Below, one piece after another: positions 30,243 through 40,816 of a DNA stretch of 64,000 nt. The DNA is taken from contig CACPHU010000004.1 in assembly GCA_902633855.1 (NCBI GenBank), forward strand, positions 1 through 64,000, read 5' to 3'. The translations under genes and the position numbers were made by a program. Position 1 is the first letter of the stretch. Each line of letters begins with the position of its first letter. This stretch comes from an uncultured OCS116 cluster bacterium (lineage in GTDB: Bacteria; Pseudomonadota; Alphaproteobacteria; Rhizobiales; TMED25). The notes beneath the pieces were generated by a model. That model ran no database searches, was not told the DNA's origin, and was given only the letters and a program-made list of their open reading frames with translations.

Positions 30243-30773
30243 TTGATGACAGTCGAAAATAAAAATTCTTTTATTAGCCTGAATATTGGCGTGATAACTG
30301 TATCCGATACTAGAAATAAAACAAATGATAAATCAGGCGACTTTTTATCGCAGGCGATAAATGACGCAAAACACTGTTTGATTGACAGACGAATTATCCC
30401 TGACGAAATAAGAGAAATTCAAGGCATTATAAAAGAGTGGGTAAGCACAAATAACTTTGACGCAATAATAACAACTGGAGGGACGGGATTAACAGGTCGA
30501 GATGTGACGCCTGATGCCATTATGCCACTTCTTGATAAAGAAATCAGTGGCTTCTCTGCTCTATTCCACCAAATAAGCTCATCAAAGATTGGGACATCGA
30601 CAATCCAATCGAGAGCATTTGGGGGGATTTATAATAATGTATTCATATTTTGCCTGCCAGGCTCCCCAAATGCATGCAAGGATGCATGGAATGAAATTCT
30701 TGTTCATCAATTTGATATAAATCATAAGCCATGCAACCTTGTTGAGATTATGCCAAGGCTCTCTGAAAAATAA
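30243..30773 (+). CDS. moaB: MoaB/Mog-family molybdenum cofactor biosynthesis protein
   Basis: NIGVITVSDTRNKTNDKSGDFL, DAIITTGGTGLTGRDVTPDAI, FCLPGSPNACKDAW. Confidence 0.92.
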   Translation: MMTVENKNSFISLNIGVITVSDTRNKTNDKSGDFLSQAINDAKHCLIDRRIIPDEIREIQGIIKEWVSTNNFDAIITTGGTGLTGRDVTPDAIMPLLDKEISGFSALFHQISSSKIGTSTIQSRAFGGIYNNVFIFCLPGSPNACKDAWNEILVHQFDINHKPCNLVEIMPRLSEK

Positions 30774-30779
30774 TGTTTA

Positions 30780-31403
30780 ATGAACTCATCTAGAAAACCA
30801 GATTTATCGATAGAAAAAAAATGGTGGTTTCAAGGATTTAATCTGATCGCTGGGGTTGATGAGGTTGGCAGAGGCCCAATAGCTGGCCCAGTTGTTGCAG
30901 CCGCGGTTATTTTAAAAAAAAATTATATTCCACCTGGTATTGATGACTCAAAAAAAATTTCACCATTGGATAGGGAGATATTATTTGAACAAATATTGAA
31001 AAATTCCCATGTTGGTATTGGAGTTGCTGATGTTGAATGCGTCGATACCATTAACGTATTAAACGCAACAAAACATGCAATGAACACAGCATATAAAAAA
31101 TTAAAAAAAAGACCTGATATATTGCTCATTGATGGAAATTTTAAGATCAATACTGAAATTGTGAATATACCTATCATAAAGGGTGATCAAAAATCAATCT
31201 CAATAGCAGCGGCCTCAATCATTGCAAAGGTTGTACGCGATAGAATTATGGATAAATTTTCTTTTGTATTTAATAAATACACATTCAACAAGCATAAGGG
31301 TTACCCAACAAAAAATCATATTAGTGAAATTGAAAAATATGGAGTATTGGCTATTCACAGAAAAACATTTAGTCCGGTAAATGAAATAATTAAAAAAAAT
31401 TAA
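30780..31403 (+). CDS. rnhB: Ribonuclease HII
   Basis: LIAGVDEVGRGPIAGPVVAAAVIL, AASIIAKVVRDRIM, HKGYPTKNH. Confidence 0.97.
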   Translation: MNSSRKPDLSIEKKWWFQGFNLIAGVDEVGRGPIAGPVVAAAVILKKNYIPPGIDDSKKISPLDREILFEQILKNSHVGIGVADVECVDTINVLNATKHAMNTAYKKLKKRPDILLIDGNFKINTEIVNIPIIKGDQKSISIAAASIIAKVVRDRIMDKFSFVFNKYTFNKHKGYPTKNHISEIEKYGVLAIHRKTFSPVNEIIKKN

Positions 31404-31464
31404 TTTAGAAAATAATAACCTTTTTGATGTCAAAATATGAGTTCAGAAATATATATGAACTACT

Positions 31465-32571
31465 TTGATGTTAAAAAAAAATATTACAGAATTATCCGCG
31501 GATCAAACCAATAAAATATTTAATGGTGACTCGATCGAGATAATGAGGGAAATGCCCGATAATTCAGTTGATCTAATCTTTGCAGATCCACCATACAATC
31601 TTCAACTAAATGACACTATTTATAGACCTGATTATTCAGATGTTGATTCTGTTCGTGAAGATTGGGATAAATTCGAAAACTACAAATCATATGACACCTT
31701 TACTTCAAATTGGCTAAAGGAATGTAAAAGACTATTAAAACCATCAGGTACAATATGGGTGATTGGCAGCTATCATAATATTTTTAGAGTTGGTTACATT
31801 ATGCAAAATATGGAATTCTGGACCCTTAATGATATTATCTGGACAAAAACCAATCCAATGCCTCATTTTCGTGGAAGAAGATTTACAAATGCACATGAAA
31901 CAATTATTTGGGCAGCCAAAGACAAAAAATCTAGATATAAATTTAATTATGATGCCATGAAGAGTTTGAATGATGATATACAAATGAGATCTGATTGGCA
32001 CATCCCAATCTGTAATGGTAAGGAGCGCCTTCGTGATAATGATGGGACAAAATTACACCCAACACAAAAGCCTGAAGCTTTAATTTATAGAGTTATTGTA
32101 TCGTCATCTGATCCAAATGCTATTGTTCTTGATCCATTTTCAGGAAGTGGAACCACGGCCGCAGTTTGTAAAAAATTAGGGCGACGTTGGATAGGTATTG
32201 AAAAGAATAAGGATTACGTTCGGATTGCAGAGCAAAGAATTGAGGAAATTGATAATCCCTGCTCATCAAGCATAAATATAAAATCGACAAAAAGAGACCA
32301 GGTTAGAATACCATTTGGAACACTTATCGAAAGAGGATTGATTGAGATCGGCGAAAAGCTCTATTGTTCAAAAAAGAAAAACATTGCCATTGTTCAAGCT
32401 GATGGGACGCTTCAAGCTGATAAAGTTAATGGTTCAATTCACAAAATTGGAGCTCATTATCAGGGAACAGAAAGTTGCAATGGATGGATATATTGGCATT
32501 TTCTTAAAAACAATAGCCTCGTTCCAATAGATAAAATACGTGACCAGATTAAGTCTGGTATCGATGAGTAA
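31465..32571 (+). CDS. ccrM: Cell-cycle-type adenine-N6 DNA methyltransferase (CcrM-like, GANTC)
   Basis: FADPPYNLQLN (DPPY), LDPFSGSGTTAAVCKKLGRRWIGIEK; C-terminal RIPFGTLIERGLIEIGEKLY...GSIHKIGAHYQGTESCNGW as in CcrM. Confidence 0.95.
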   Translation: MMLKKNITELSADQTNKIFNGDSIEIMREMPDNSVDLIFADPPYNLQLNDTIYRPDYSDVDSVREDWDKFENYKSYDTFTSNWLKECKRLLKPSGTIWVIGSYHNIFRVGYIMQNMEFWTLNDIIWTKTNPMPHFRGRRFTNAHETIIWAAKDKKSRYKFNYDAMKSLNDDIQMRSDWHIPICNGKERLRDNDGTKLHPTQKPEALIYRVIVSSSDPNAIVLDPFSGSGTTAAVCKKLGRRWIGIEKNKDYVRIAEQRIEEIDNPCSSSINIKSTKRDQVRIPFGTLIERGLIEIGEKLYCSKKKNIAIVQADGTLQADKVNGSIHKIGAHYQGTESCNGWIYWHFLKNNSLVPIDKIRDQIKSGIDE

Positions 32572-32586
32572 TGCATACAAGATAAT

Positions 32587-33636
32587 TCAAACTTTTATGT
32601 ATTTAGATGCCTTCCTCATTAGGCTTGATAAACCAAGTTGATCTAGCTGGTTTGGTTTTTTCCATATTCCATTTTGTGGTACTGTAATATTCTTAATATC
32701 ACTGGACTCATTATCAACTTTTATAACAGTTAGTTCTAAAGTAAAATGTGAAAATCTATGATTAACTTTCCCAACAACATTCATTTTCTGATATGACTTA
32801 TGGGAGTCTGATGGTGGCATCGCTTCACACCAATCTGTCGTCGGAAATTGATAAGTTTTTGCCAAAAGCCCTTTTTCTGCTCTTCTTTCAAGGAGATACG
32901 AGCCATCCGACCTTTCAATTAAATAAACACTTCCATATCTTTGAGGAATTATTTTTTTTATTTTTTTTAATGTAAATTCAAATTTATTATTTTTGTACGA
33001 ATTACACCCCCTTTTCAAAGGGCATTTTTCACAATCAGGTAATTTCGGAGTGCACAGCGATGATCCGAGGTCCATCAAACCCTGAATAAGATCTCTGGGA
33101 GAGTCATTACTGGTCAGTAATAAAACAATATCTTGAACCTTTTTTCGGTTACGAGCTGGTTTTTTAAAATCTAATTGGTAATACCTTGTTATTACCCTCT
33201 GTATATTTGTATCTACTGCTTTTGAAGGAAGATTATATGCGATAGATGCAATAGCCGATGACATGTATTCGCCTACGCCTGGAAATGTTTTTAGAGTATC
33301 AATATCTTTTGGTATTTTGTTTGAGTAATCATGAAAAATTATTTTTGAGGTTTTTAATAAATTAATTCCCCTTGAGTAATATCCGAGTCCAGACCAAATT
33401 TCTAGAACCTCATCTTCGGTCGCATTTGATAGATCCTTATTAGTAGGCCATCTTTCTATAAATCTATCATAATAATTTAAGACAGTTGCAACCGTGGTTT
33501 GCTGCAGCATAAATTCGCTAACAAGGATCTGATAGGGTGCGTTTTCATGGTTAAATGCATTTCTCCAAGGAAGATTTCTTTTGTTTGACTTATACCATGA
33601 AATTAGTGGGTATGTTATATCGTTTGATTTGTACAT
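32587..33636 (-). CDS. mutY: A/G-specific adenine glycosylase
   Basis: NLPWRN, SEFMLQQTTVATVLNYYDRFIERWPT, GLGYYSRG, FPGVGEYMSSAIASIAYN, LCTPKLPDCEKCPLKRGC; ATG at 33636 preferred to TTG at 33687. Confidence 0.95.
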   Translation of the reverse strand: MYKSNDITYPLISWYKSNKRNLPWRNAFNHENAPYQILVSEFMLQQTTVATVLNYYDRFIERWPTNKDLSNATEDEVLEIWSGLGYYSRGINLLKTSKIIFHDYSNKIPKDIDTLKTFPGVGEYMSSAIASIAYNLPSKAVDTNIQRVITRYYQLDFKKPARNRKKVQDIVLLLTSNDSPRDLIQGLMDLGSSLCTPKLPDCEKCPLKRGCNSYKNNKFEFTLKKIKKIIPQRYGSVYLIERSDGSYLLERRAEKGLLAKTYQFPTTDWCEAMPPSDSHKSYQKMNVVGKVNHRFSHFTLELTVIKVDNESSDIKNITVPQNGIWKKPNQLDQLGLSSLMRKASKYIKV

Positions 33637-33686
33637 TTCTGCAATTAATAATAATATAATAATGTAGAAATAGAAATGGTAACCCA

Positions 33687-34217
33687 ATGTCTAAACAAGA
33701 TAATATATATAATTTAGCAGGCCATTATAACTCAAGATTACATATTAGTAATTTTATTGAGCCTTTAATAAAACCACTAAAGAAAAAATATGGGGTTAAA
33801 GTTGATGAACTTTCAATACTTTGGGATCAAGTTTTTGAGGATCAATACAAAGATCAAGTTTATCCAAAAAAAATATCTACTGAATATAGGTTTATTAATG
33901 GTGAAAAAAAAATATATAGAAAATTACATCTTGAGGTATCTGGTTCTTCTGCAATAGAAATGCAATACAGACGGAACTCAATAATTGACAGAGTGAATGA
34001 AATATATGGTCAAAATTTCATTTCAGATTTAGTCATCAAAAATAAACCTGGCAAAAACAAAATTAATTACAAAGACACAGCTTCCAATAATACAACATCT
34101 GAGCTTCCATGCCTAACTAGTCATGAAGCCCAGGCAGAAAAAAGCAAAACTCTTGAAGACGCTCTGGCAAAGCTCGGTAAAAATATAAAGGAGAAAAGAA
34201 AAAATGAGAAGAAATAA
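33687..34217 (+). CDS. DUF721 (DciA-like) domain protein
   Basis: DELSILWDQVFEDQYKDQVYPKKIS...LHLEVSGSSAIEMQYRRNSIIDRVNEIYG; located between mutY and dsbA/smc. Confidence 0.75.
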   Translation: MSKQDNIYNLAGHYNSRLHISNFIEPLIKPLKKKYGVKVDELSILWDQVFEDQYKDQVYPKKISTEYRFINGEKKIYRKLHLEVSGSSAIEMQYRRNSIIDRVNEIYGQNFISDLVIKNKPGKNKINYKDTASNNTTSELPCLTSHEAQAEKSKTLEDALAKLGKNIKEKRKNEKK

Positions 34218-34893
34218 AATATTATTACTATTTTTCGGACTGATTTTCATTGTTATCACGTTTTATTTTTCTGTTGGCTCATACACAGATAAATCATCCC
34301 GTGTAGACTATCTATTTATGGAAGATAGAAGTATTAATATGGAAAACCTTTCAGTATCCGAAGTATCTCTTCAGGAGTTATCAATCGGTGACGATGATGC
34401 CCCAGTAACAATTATTGAATACGCATCAATGACTTGTTCCCATTGCGCTGATTTTCATACCGAAACCTATCCTGCTTTAAAGAAAGATTATATTGAAAAG
34501 GGTGAAGTTAAATTTATATTCAAGGAATTTCCACTAGATAAACTCTCAATGGCGACCTCAATGCTGGCGCGTTGCGTAGATAACAGTATTTCTCTCGCTT
34601 TCATTGATATTTTATTTCAAAAAAGAAGTAAGTGGTATTCGGATAATGCAATTGCTGAGTTAAAAAGTCTATCAAAACAGGCAGGGCTAAGCAGCGAAGA
34701 TTTTGACCAATGCTTGAATGATCAAGAATTACTAGACCAACTGATTATGCAAAAAGAAAATGCTATAAAGGAGTTTCAGATAAACTCCACACCATCCTTT
34801 ATTATTAACGGTAAAGTGATATCCGGTAACAAACCTTATTCATATTTTAAATCAGAAATAGAAAGAATATTGGACTCATACAAAGGAGTTTAG
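34204..34893 (+). CDS. DsbA-family thioredoxin-like periplasmic protein
   Basis: Signal anchor, IGDDDAPVTIIEYASMTCSHCADFHTETYPALKKDYIEKGEVKFIFKEFPLD, STPSFIINGKVISG. Confidence 0.9.
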   Translation: MRRNKILLLFFGLIFIVITFYFSVGSYTDKSSRVDYLFMEDRSINMENLSVSEVSLQELSIGDDDAPVTIIEYASMTCSHCADFHTETYPALKKDYIEKGEVKFIFKEFPLDKLSMATSMLARCVDNSISLAFIDILFQKRSKWYSDNAIAELKSLSKQAGLSSEDFDQCLNDQELLDQLIMQKENAIKEFQINSTPSFIINGKVISGNKPYSYFKSEIERILDSYKGV

Positions 34894-34909
34894 GAGGATC
34901 TATTCCAAA

Positions 34910-37900
34910 ATGGAATTAAAAAAAATTAAACTGCACGGTTTCAAGTCTTTTGAAAAACAAACTGAGTTTGAAATAAACAAGGGTCTGACTGGAATCGTTG
35001 GGCCTAATGGCTGCGGTAAGTCAAATGTTTTAGACAGCCTCCAATGGGTTATGGGTGAAACATCCTATAAGAATCTCCGTGGGTCAGAAATGGATGATGT
35101 CATTTTTTCAGGTACTGACACAAGCCCGTCTAGAAACTTTGCTGAAGTTTCTGTAATTATGCGCGAAACTAATAACACTTCAGATGAGAGTAAAGCTAGT
35201 GGTGATGAATATGAAATCAAGAGAAGGATTGAGAGAAATTCCGGCTCGAAATACTATATTAATTCAATAGAAAAAAGAGCGAAAGACGTTCAATTATTTT
35301 TTGCGGATAATTCTCTCGGCCCGCATTCAATATCAATTGTTAAGCAGGGTCAAATTAACCAAATTATTGAGTCAAAGCCGAATGAGCGAAGAAAGATACT
35401 AGAAGAAGCAGCAGGTATTAGTGGTCTCCATCACCGCAAGCATGAAGCGATACTTAAGCTTAATGCAACAAGACTAAATATAGAGCGACTTGCTGATATT
35501 ATTAGTGTTGTAGGAACCGAGATGTCTTCACTCAAAAGACAAGCAAATCAAGCTGAAAAGTTTAAAGCCATTGCTTCCCAAATAAGGGATTATGAAAAAG
35601 AATTACTGAAAATAGATTGGCACTCGATTGAGGCTAAAAGAAAGGAATTAGATCAAAATATCAAAGACATACAGGATAATGTAAAAAATATAAAAAATGA
35701 AATTGGTAGTTTAGAATTTGAAAATAAGGACCTTGGTGATTTCATGAAGCCCATTAGACAGGAATATGAAAACCTTATTGATGATCTTCAGCAAAAAAGG
35801 AGTAACGAACTTAATTTAAAAAATGAATTACAATACACAATAGAAAAAATTACTACAGCCAGTAAACAAGTAGACCAAATATTGATAGATTTGGATCGCG
35901 AAAAAATAAACCTAACTGACCAAGAGAGTCAACTCAAAGACTTGGATGGTAAATTAGCAGAACTAAACAAAACCATTAATGATATAGAAAAGATTGAGAG
36001 CAATATCATACAGGCATCAAGTGATGCTACAGATAGTTATAAGATACTAGAAAAAGAATATAATAGTCATCTATCGGAAGTGCTAACCATGGAGACTGAA
36101 AATAAAAACATTGAAGATCAAATTGAAGAATGCCATGAAAACCTAAGAAAGCTATCAAACGAGCTAGAAAATGCCCAAAAAAATAAATCTTATCATGGTG
36201 TAGATGACTCCAGCGAAAAAGATAGAGACTTGTATATAAATAAGCGGAAAAAGATAGAAGAAAGCCTCATATCTACCCTCAGAGATATTGATCAATGCGA
36301 AGAAAATAAAAGGAAACTCTCACAGGATTTAGAGAAAAATAAAGAATTAAGTTTAATCTTAGATTTCGAGATCAGGCAATCACAAAAAACTAAAAAAGAG
36401 CTCGAAGAATACCTATTAAGTATCGAAAATCCTGATGCTATAGTCAATAAAATTAAAATTACTGATGGTTTTGAAAAGAAAGTTGGAAGAATTCTCAATG
36501 ATCTTGAAATTTCTACACTTAAAAAAGGTAAGAAATTTTGGATCAACACCAATCAGGATTTTGATGATGAATTTGCAGATTGTATAACGCCACTAGCTGA
36601 CTTAATTGAAGGGCCGGAGGAGATACATATATTTTTGAGATATACTGGATATACAGAGGTAAACGAAATAAATAAAATTATGGAGTTATTGAGACCGGGG
36701 CAGCAAGTTATTAATGCCAATGGCGAAATGATAAGGTGGGACGGCTTTGTGCAGAAATTTAATACTGATACTGAAAATATAAACATACCACATGCTAAAA
36801 CGAAAATTATAGATCTGAGTAAAAATATACAAAGCAACGAAATGAAACTAGAAACTCTAAAAAAGGATGCAAGAGAAGTTTCTGAAAATCTTGAAAAAAT
36901 CATAAACCAGCAGTCAATGGAAAAAGAAAATTGGAAGAGGCTTATCGAGGAGCAAAAACTGGTGACTGATAATATTAAGGAGTTAGATAAAAAAATAATT
37001 ACCGAAAAAGACTCAGCTTTATCAAATGAAATTAAGATAAACTCATTAGAAGAAAATATAAAAATTAATAATAGAAATATTGAGTCATTGAGCTCAAAGA
37101 AAATTAACAAAAGTGAAATAGAAAAAGCCCAAAATACTCTAGATAAAGCAAAACAAGATTTCTATAATGCAAAAACGATAGCGGACATTAAGGAAGCAAA
37201 TACTCAAAATATTCTACGAGAGAAAAGAGATCTTGAGAAAAACCAAAAGGATCTCATTGAGAATAGAAATTCATGGGAAGTTAGAAAAAACCAAACAGAG
37301 AACCATCTAAAGGATCTAAATCAGAGACTAAATAATTCAGAAGAACTATTGAAAAGCATAGAGTCTGAGCCCGAAAAAATAAAACATAAACAATCAGAGA
37401 TTGAGCTTGAACTTGAACGTTCGACTCAGAGGAAAAAAGATTTACAAGTAAAATTAGATACGTATGAGCAAAAATATCAAAAAAATAATGAAAAAATAAA
37501 ATCATTAGAGTCTGATCTGATGAAAGACTCTGAAATGTTAATCCAAGCCAGAACTAAATTAGAAAATCTTGATGATAGGAAGATCGAGTTGAATGATAAA
37601 ATCAAGATTAATTTAGGGATAAACTCAAAAGATTTATTCGATGATACAAGCCCAAGCTCTCTTGACCGAGAAAAAATCATTGAGTTGTTATCACAAGCAT
37701 ACTCACAGCGGGAAAAAATTGGAGCAGTAAATCTAACAGCCTCAGATCAATATGCAGAAAAAAAAGAATACCACGAGACGCTTTGCCGCGAAAATGATGA
37801 TCTTGTCTCAGCGACTGAAACATTACATAAGGGAATTGTAGAAATAGATAGAGAAGCGCGGGAACGCTTGCAGCAGTCCTATGAAAAAGTAAACTCTAAT

Positions 37901-38353
37901 TTTAAGCTTTTATTTGAAAAATTATTTGAAGGTGGAAAAGCTGAACTTAAATTGGATGACAATGAGGATATATTAAATGCAGGTCTTGACATTGTTGCAT
38001 GGCCACCAGGTAAAAAACCACAAACAATATCATTACTATCTGGAGGTGAACAAGCACTCACAGTGATTGCACTTATATTAGCTGTTTTCTTGGAAAATCC
38101 AGCTCCTGTGTGTATTCTTGACGAAGTTGACGCGCCATTAGACGATACTAATGTTAAAAAATTTTGTGACACACTTGATGATCTATCGAAAAATTCAAAT
38201 ACAAAGTTTCTCATAGTTACCCACCATCCTTATACAATGTCTCGGATGGATAGGCTTTTTGGGATAACAATGGCTAAGAAGGGTGAGAGTGTTATGCTTT
38301 CTGTAGACCTAAATCAAGCAGAAAAGATGGTGAATGAAGAGATTGTCGCATGA
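34910..38353 (+). CDS. smc: Chromosome segregation protein SMC
   Basis: LHGFKSFEKQTEFEINKGLTGIVGPNGCGKSNVLDSLQWVMGE, long coiled coil, LLSGGEQALTVIALILAVFLENPAPVCILDEVDAPLDDTNV. Confidence 0.98.
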   Translation: MELKKIKLHGFKSFEKQTEFEINKGLTGIVGPNGCGKSNVLDSLQWVMGETSYKNLRGSEMDDVIFSGTDTSPSRNFAEVSVIMRETNNTSDESKASGDEYEIKRRIERNSGSKYYINSIEKRAKDVQLFFADNSLGPHSISIVKQGQINQIIESKPNERRKILEEAAGISGLHHRKHEAILKLNATRLNIERLADIISVVGTEMSSLKRQANQAEKFKAIASQIRDYEKELLKIDWHSIEAKRKELDQNIKDIQDNVKNIKNEIGSLEFENKDLGDFMKPIRQEYENLIDDLQQKRSNELNLKNELQYTIEKITTASKQVDQILIDLDREKINLTDQESQLKDLDGKLAELNKTINDIEKIESNIIQASSDATDSYKILEKEYNSHLSEVLTMETENKNIEDQIEECHENLRKLSNELENAQKNKSYHGVDDSSEKDRDLYINKRKKIEESLISTLRDIDQCEENKRKLSQDLEKNKELSLILDFEIRQSQKTKKELEEYLLSIENPDAIVNKIKITDGFEKKVGRILNDLEISTLKKGKKFWINTNQDFDDEFADCITPLADLIEGPEEIHIFLRYTGYTEVNEINKIMELLRPGQQVINANGEMIRWDGFVQKFNTDTENINIPHAKTKIIDLSKNIQSNEMKLETLKKDAREVSENLEKIINQQSMEKENWKRLIEEQKLVTDNIKELDKKIITEKDSALSNEIKINSLEENIKINNRNIESLSSKKINKSEIEKAQNTLDKAKQDFYNAKTIADIKEANTQNILREKRDLEKNQKDLIENRNSWEVRKNQTENHLKDLNQRLNNSEELLKSIESEPEKIKHKQSEIELELERSTQRKKDLQVKLDTYEQKYQKNNEKIKSLESDLMKDSEMLIQARTKLENLDDRKIELNDKIKINLGINSKDLFDDTSPSSLDREKIIELLSQAYSQREKIGAVNLTASDQYAEKKEYHETLCRENDDLVSATETLHKGIVEIDREARERLQQSYEKVNSNFKLLFEKLFEGGKAELKLDDNEDILNAGLDIVAWPPGKKPQTISLLSGGEQALTVIALILAVFLENPAPVCILDEVDAPLDDTNVKKFCDTLDDLSKNSNTKFLIVTHHPYTMSRMDRLFGITMAKKGESVMLSVDLNQAEKMVNEEIVA

Positions 38354-38658
38354 TTGATAAAAATGATCAACTCGATCAAGTTTCCGAGAAAATCGAGGAG
38401 ATTAAATCCCGTAAGAAGAAAAATGATAACACACAAAAACAAATAAGGGGGAAGCAGATATCAATTGCAATGCGGATATCTATCGAACTCATCATTGCAG
38501 TAATCATTGGAGCTATTCTAGGATGGTATATAGATAAGTGGTTAGATACAAAACCAATTTTTTTTGTAATATTCCTCATTCTTGGCATCATTTCAGGAAT
38601 AAAAACCGCTATCACGTCCTCAAGGCAATTGTATGAAGATAATTACAATGACCATTGA
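38350..38658 (+). CDS. atpI: AtpI/AtpZ-like ATP synthase accessory membrane protein
   Basis: AMRISIELIIAVIIGAILGWYIDKWLDTKPIFFVIFLILGIISGIK; directly upstream of atpB. Confidence 0.88.
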   Translation: MIDKNDQLDQVSEKIEEIKSRKKKNDNTQKQIRGKQISIAMRISIELIIAVIIGAILGWYIDKWLDTKPIFFVIFLILGIISGIKTAITSSRQLYEDNYNDH

Positions 38659-38757
38659 TTCACAATTAAGTGAATTTTTTTAGTTAAAATTGATAAAATC
38701 GCTACCAAAAACAATAAAATTTATATATATAATAATAAGAAAAAGTAAGGATATAGC

Positions 38758-39522
38758 ATGGCTGAAAAATCTGGCGCTCCAGATCCAATGCATCAATTTG
38801 AAATAGTTGAATTGGTTGAATTCAAACTATTTGATTTAAATTTGTCATTCACAAACTCCTCTTTATTTATGGTTTTTAGCGTAGCGCTAATTATATTGCT
38901 TACTCTATTTACATTTAATGGTCGTGGGACAGTTCCTACTAGAATGCAATCAATAGCAGAGCTGTCATATGAATTTGTTGGAAAGATGGTCAGAGATAAT
39001 GTTGGTGATGAAGGGCAAAGATACTTCCCATTTATTTTTTGTCTATTCATGTTTGTGCTGTTTTGTAACATGCTTGGCATGATTCCGTACACGTTCACTG
39101 TCACAAGTCATATAATTGTAACCTTTGCACTTGCGATTGTTATTTTCTTCGGAGTGACGGTAATAGGATTTGTGATGCATGGGATCAGTTTTTTAAAATT
39201 CTTTGTGCCAAGTGGTGTTCCCAAAGCACTACTGCCCCTTTTAGTTGTAATTGAAGTAATTTCTTATTTAACAAGACCCGTAAGTTTGTCCGTGAGATTA
39301 TTTGCAAATATGATGGCTGGGCATACAATGTTGAAAGTTTTTGGATTTTTCGTAGCAGGGATGTTTTTTTCAGGTAATTTATTCATAGCACCACTTGGTG
39401 TTGCGCCATTGCTCTTTATTACGGCATTTACCGGATTAGAAATACTTGTTGCATTTTTGCAAGCATATGTATTTGCAATTCTAACTTGTATTTATCTAAA
39501 CGATGCAATACATATGCATTAA
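38758..39522 (+). CDS. atpB: F0F1 ATP synthase subunit a
   Basis: [37 protein letters not shown]. Confidence 0.97.
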   Translation: MAEKSGAPDPMHQFEIVELVEFKLFDLNLSFTNSSLFMVFSVALIILLTLFTFNGRGTVPTRMQSIAELSYEFVGKMVRDNVGDEGQRYFPFIFCLFMFVLFCNMLGMIPYTFTVTSHIIVTFALAIVIFFGVTVIGFVMHGISFLKFFVPSGVPKALLPLLVVIEVISYLTRPVSLSVRLFANMMAGHTMLKVFGFFVAGMFFSGNLFIAPLGVAPLLFITAFTGLEILVAFLQAYVFAILTCIYLNDAIHMH

Positions 39523-39554
39523 TTATAATTATCAATATTAAAAAGGAGAATATT

Positions 39555-39782
39555 ATGGAACCAGAAGCAGCTAAATTAATAGGAGCAGGATTAGCAACAA
39601 TTGCACTTGCCGGCGCGGGTATTGGTATTGGTACTATTTTTGGTAACTACCTGTCAGGGGCACTGAGGAATCCTTCTGCGGCTCCCGGACAATTTCCAAA
39701 TCTTTTACTTGGATTCGCCCTTGCGGAAGCTACAGGTTTATTTGGGCTAGTAATAGCATTAATCCTACTCTTTGTTGTATAA
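39555..39782 (+). CDS. atpE: F0F1 ATP synthase subunit c
   Basis: [38 protein letters not shown]...[29 protein letters not shown] before the ATG at 39555. Confidence 0.98.
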   Translation: MEPEAAKLIGAGLATIALAGAGIGIGTIFGNYLSGALRNPSAAPGQFPNLLLGFALAEATGLFGLVIALILLFVV

Positions 39783-39811
39783 GTTACAGCGTTATTTAAA
39801 AGAGGACTAGT

Positions 39812-40315
39812 ATGTCGAAATCAGGTATGCCTCAATTAAATACAGAATATTTTGCATCGCAAATATTTTGGTTAGTGATCTCGTTCATCATACTCTATAT
39901 TGTTATGGCTAAGTATGCCTTACCAAAAATTGCAAATGTAATTGAAACTAGAGAAGATATAGTAGCAAGAGACGTCGAAGAGGCCGAGAATTTCAAAAAG
40001 GAGTCTGAAATCACCGAACAAGGATATCTTCAGTCAATAAAAGAAGCGCAAGAAAAAGCCTCGCAATATTTATCGAACTCAAGAAATAAACTAAATCTTC
40101 TAAACGAAGAAGAAAACAATGATTTTGAAAAGTCTAGTCGGGAACTCATGCAAAAGTTTGAGACAGAACTTGAAAAAAAGAAAAGTGCTGTTCTTGCGAA
40201 CTCTGAACAGATTGCATATGACGTATCCAACGATATTATATCAAGAGTTTTTGGAGAAAACCCACTTGTCAAGGACACACTCAAGGATAACATAAAAAGT
40301 ATGGTAAAAAGGTAA
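39812..40315 (+). CDS. F0F1 ATP synthase subunit b'
   Basis: MPQLNTEYFASQIFWLVISFIILYIVMAKYALPKIANVIETRED. Confidence 0.92.
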   Translation: MSKSGMPQLNTEYFASQIFWLVISFIILYIVMAKYALPKIANVIETREDIVARDVEEAENFKKESEITEQGYLQSIKEAQEKASQYLSNSRNKLNLLNEEENNDFEKSSRELMQKFETELEKKKSAVLANSEQIAYDVSNDIISRVFGENPLVKDTLKDNIKSMVKR

Positions 40316-40328
40316 TTGGTAAAAAAAG

Positions 40329-40808
40329 ATGTTAGAAAAAGATGCAACCTGGGTAGCGATTGGATTTGTAATGTTTCTCCTACTCTTGGTTTACTTCAAA
40401 GTACCAGGGCAGATTACAAAAATTCTCGATAGTCGTGCACAGAAAATAAATGACGAGTTGGAAGAAGCCAAAAAACTCAGAGAAGAAGCGCAAACAGTTC
40501 TTGCAGAGTTTCAAAAGAAGAATAAAGAAGCCGAGAAAACAGCTAAAACAATTATAGAAGACGCAAAAAAAATTGCAAAAAACTATGAAAAAGAAGCAAA
40601 AATTAAATTAGAGGAAAGTCTTGAAAGAAAGAAAAAATTACTCGATGAAAAATTGAAGAGGGCTGAGTCAGATGCCGTAACCGCCATAAAAGAGGAAGTT
40701 AGTGAAGTTGTTTTTGAAGCGGTTAGCAAATCCATCACAACAGATAATATAAAATCTAGCTCATATGACCAGATGCTCAAGAATGGCATCAAACAAATCA
40801 GAAAATAA
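40329..40808 (+). CDS. atpF: F0F1 ATP synthase subunit b
   Basis: WVAIGFVMFLLLLVYFKVPGQITKILDSRAQKINDELEEAKKLREEAQ. Confidence 0.93.
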   Translation: MLEKDATWVAIGFVMFLLLLVYFKVPGQITKILDSRAQKINDELEEAKKLREEAQTVLAEFQKKNKEAEKTAKTIIEDAKKIAKNYEKEAKIKLEESLERKKKLLDEKLKRAESDAVTAIKEEVSEVVFEAVSKSITTDNIKSSSYDQMLKNGIKQIRK

Positions 40809-40816
40809 TTCTTGAT

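Noticed and set aside
36292-38214. Series of antisense hydrophobic ORFs opposite smc
   Set aside because: Lys/Glu-rich coiled-coil codons read antisense give Phe/Leu/Ser-rich open frames; a known composition artefact.
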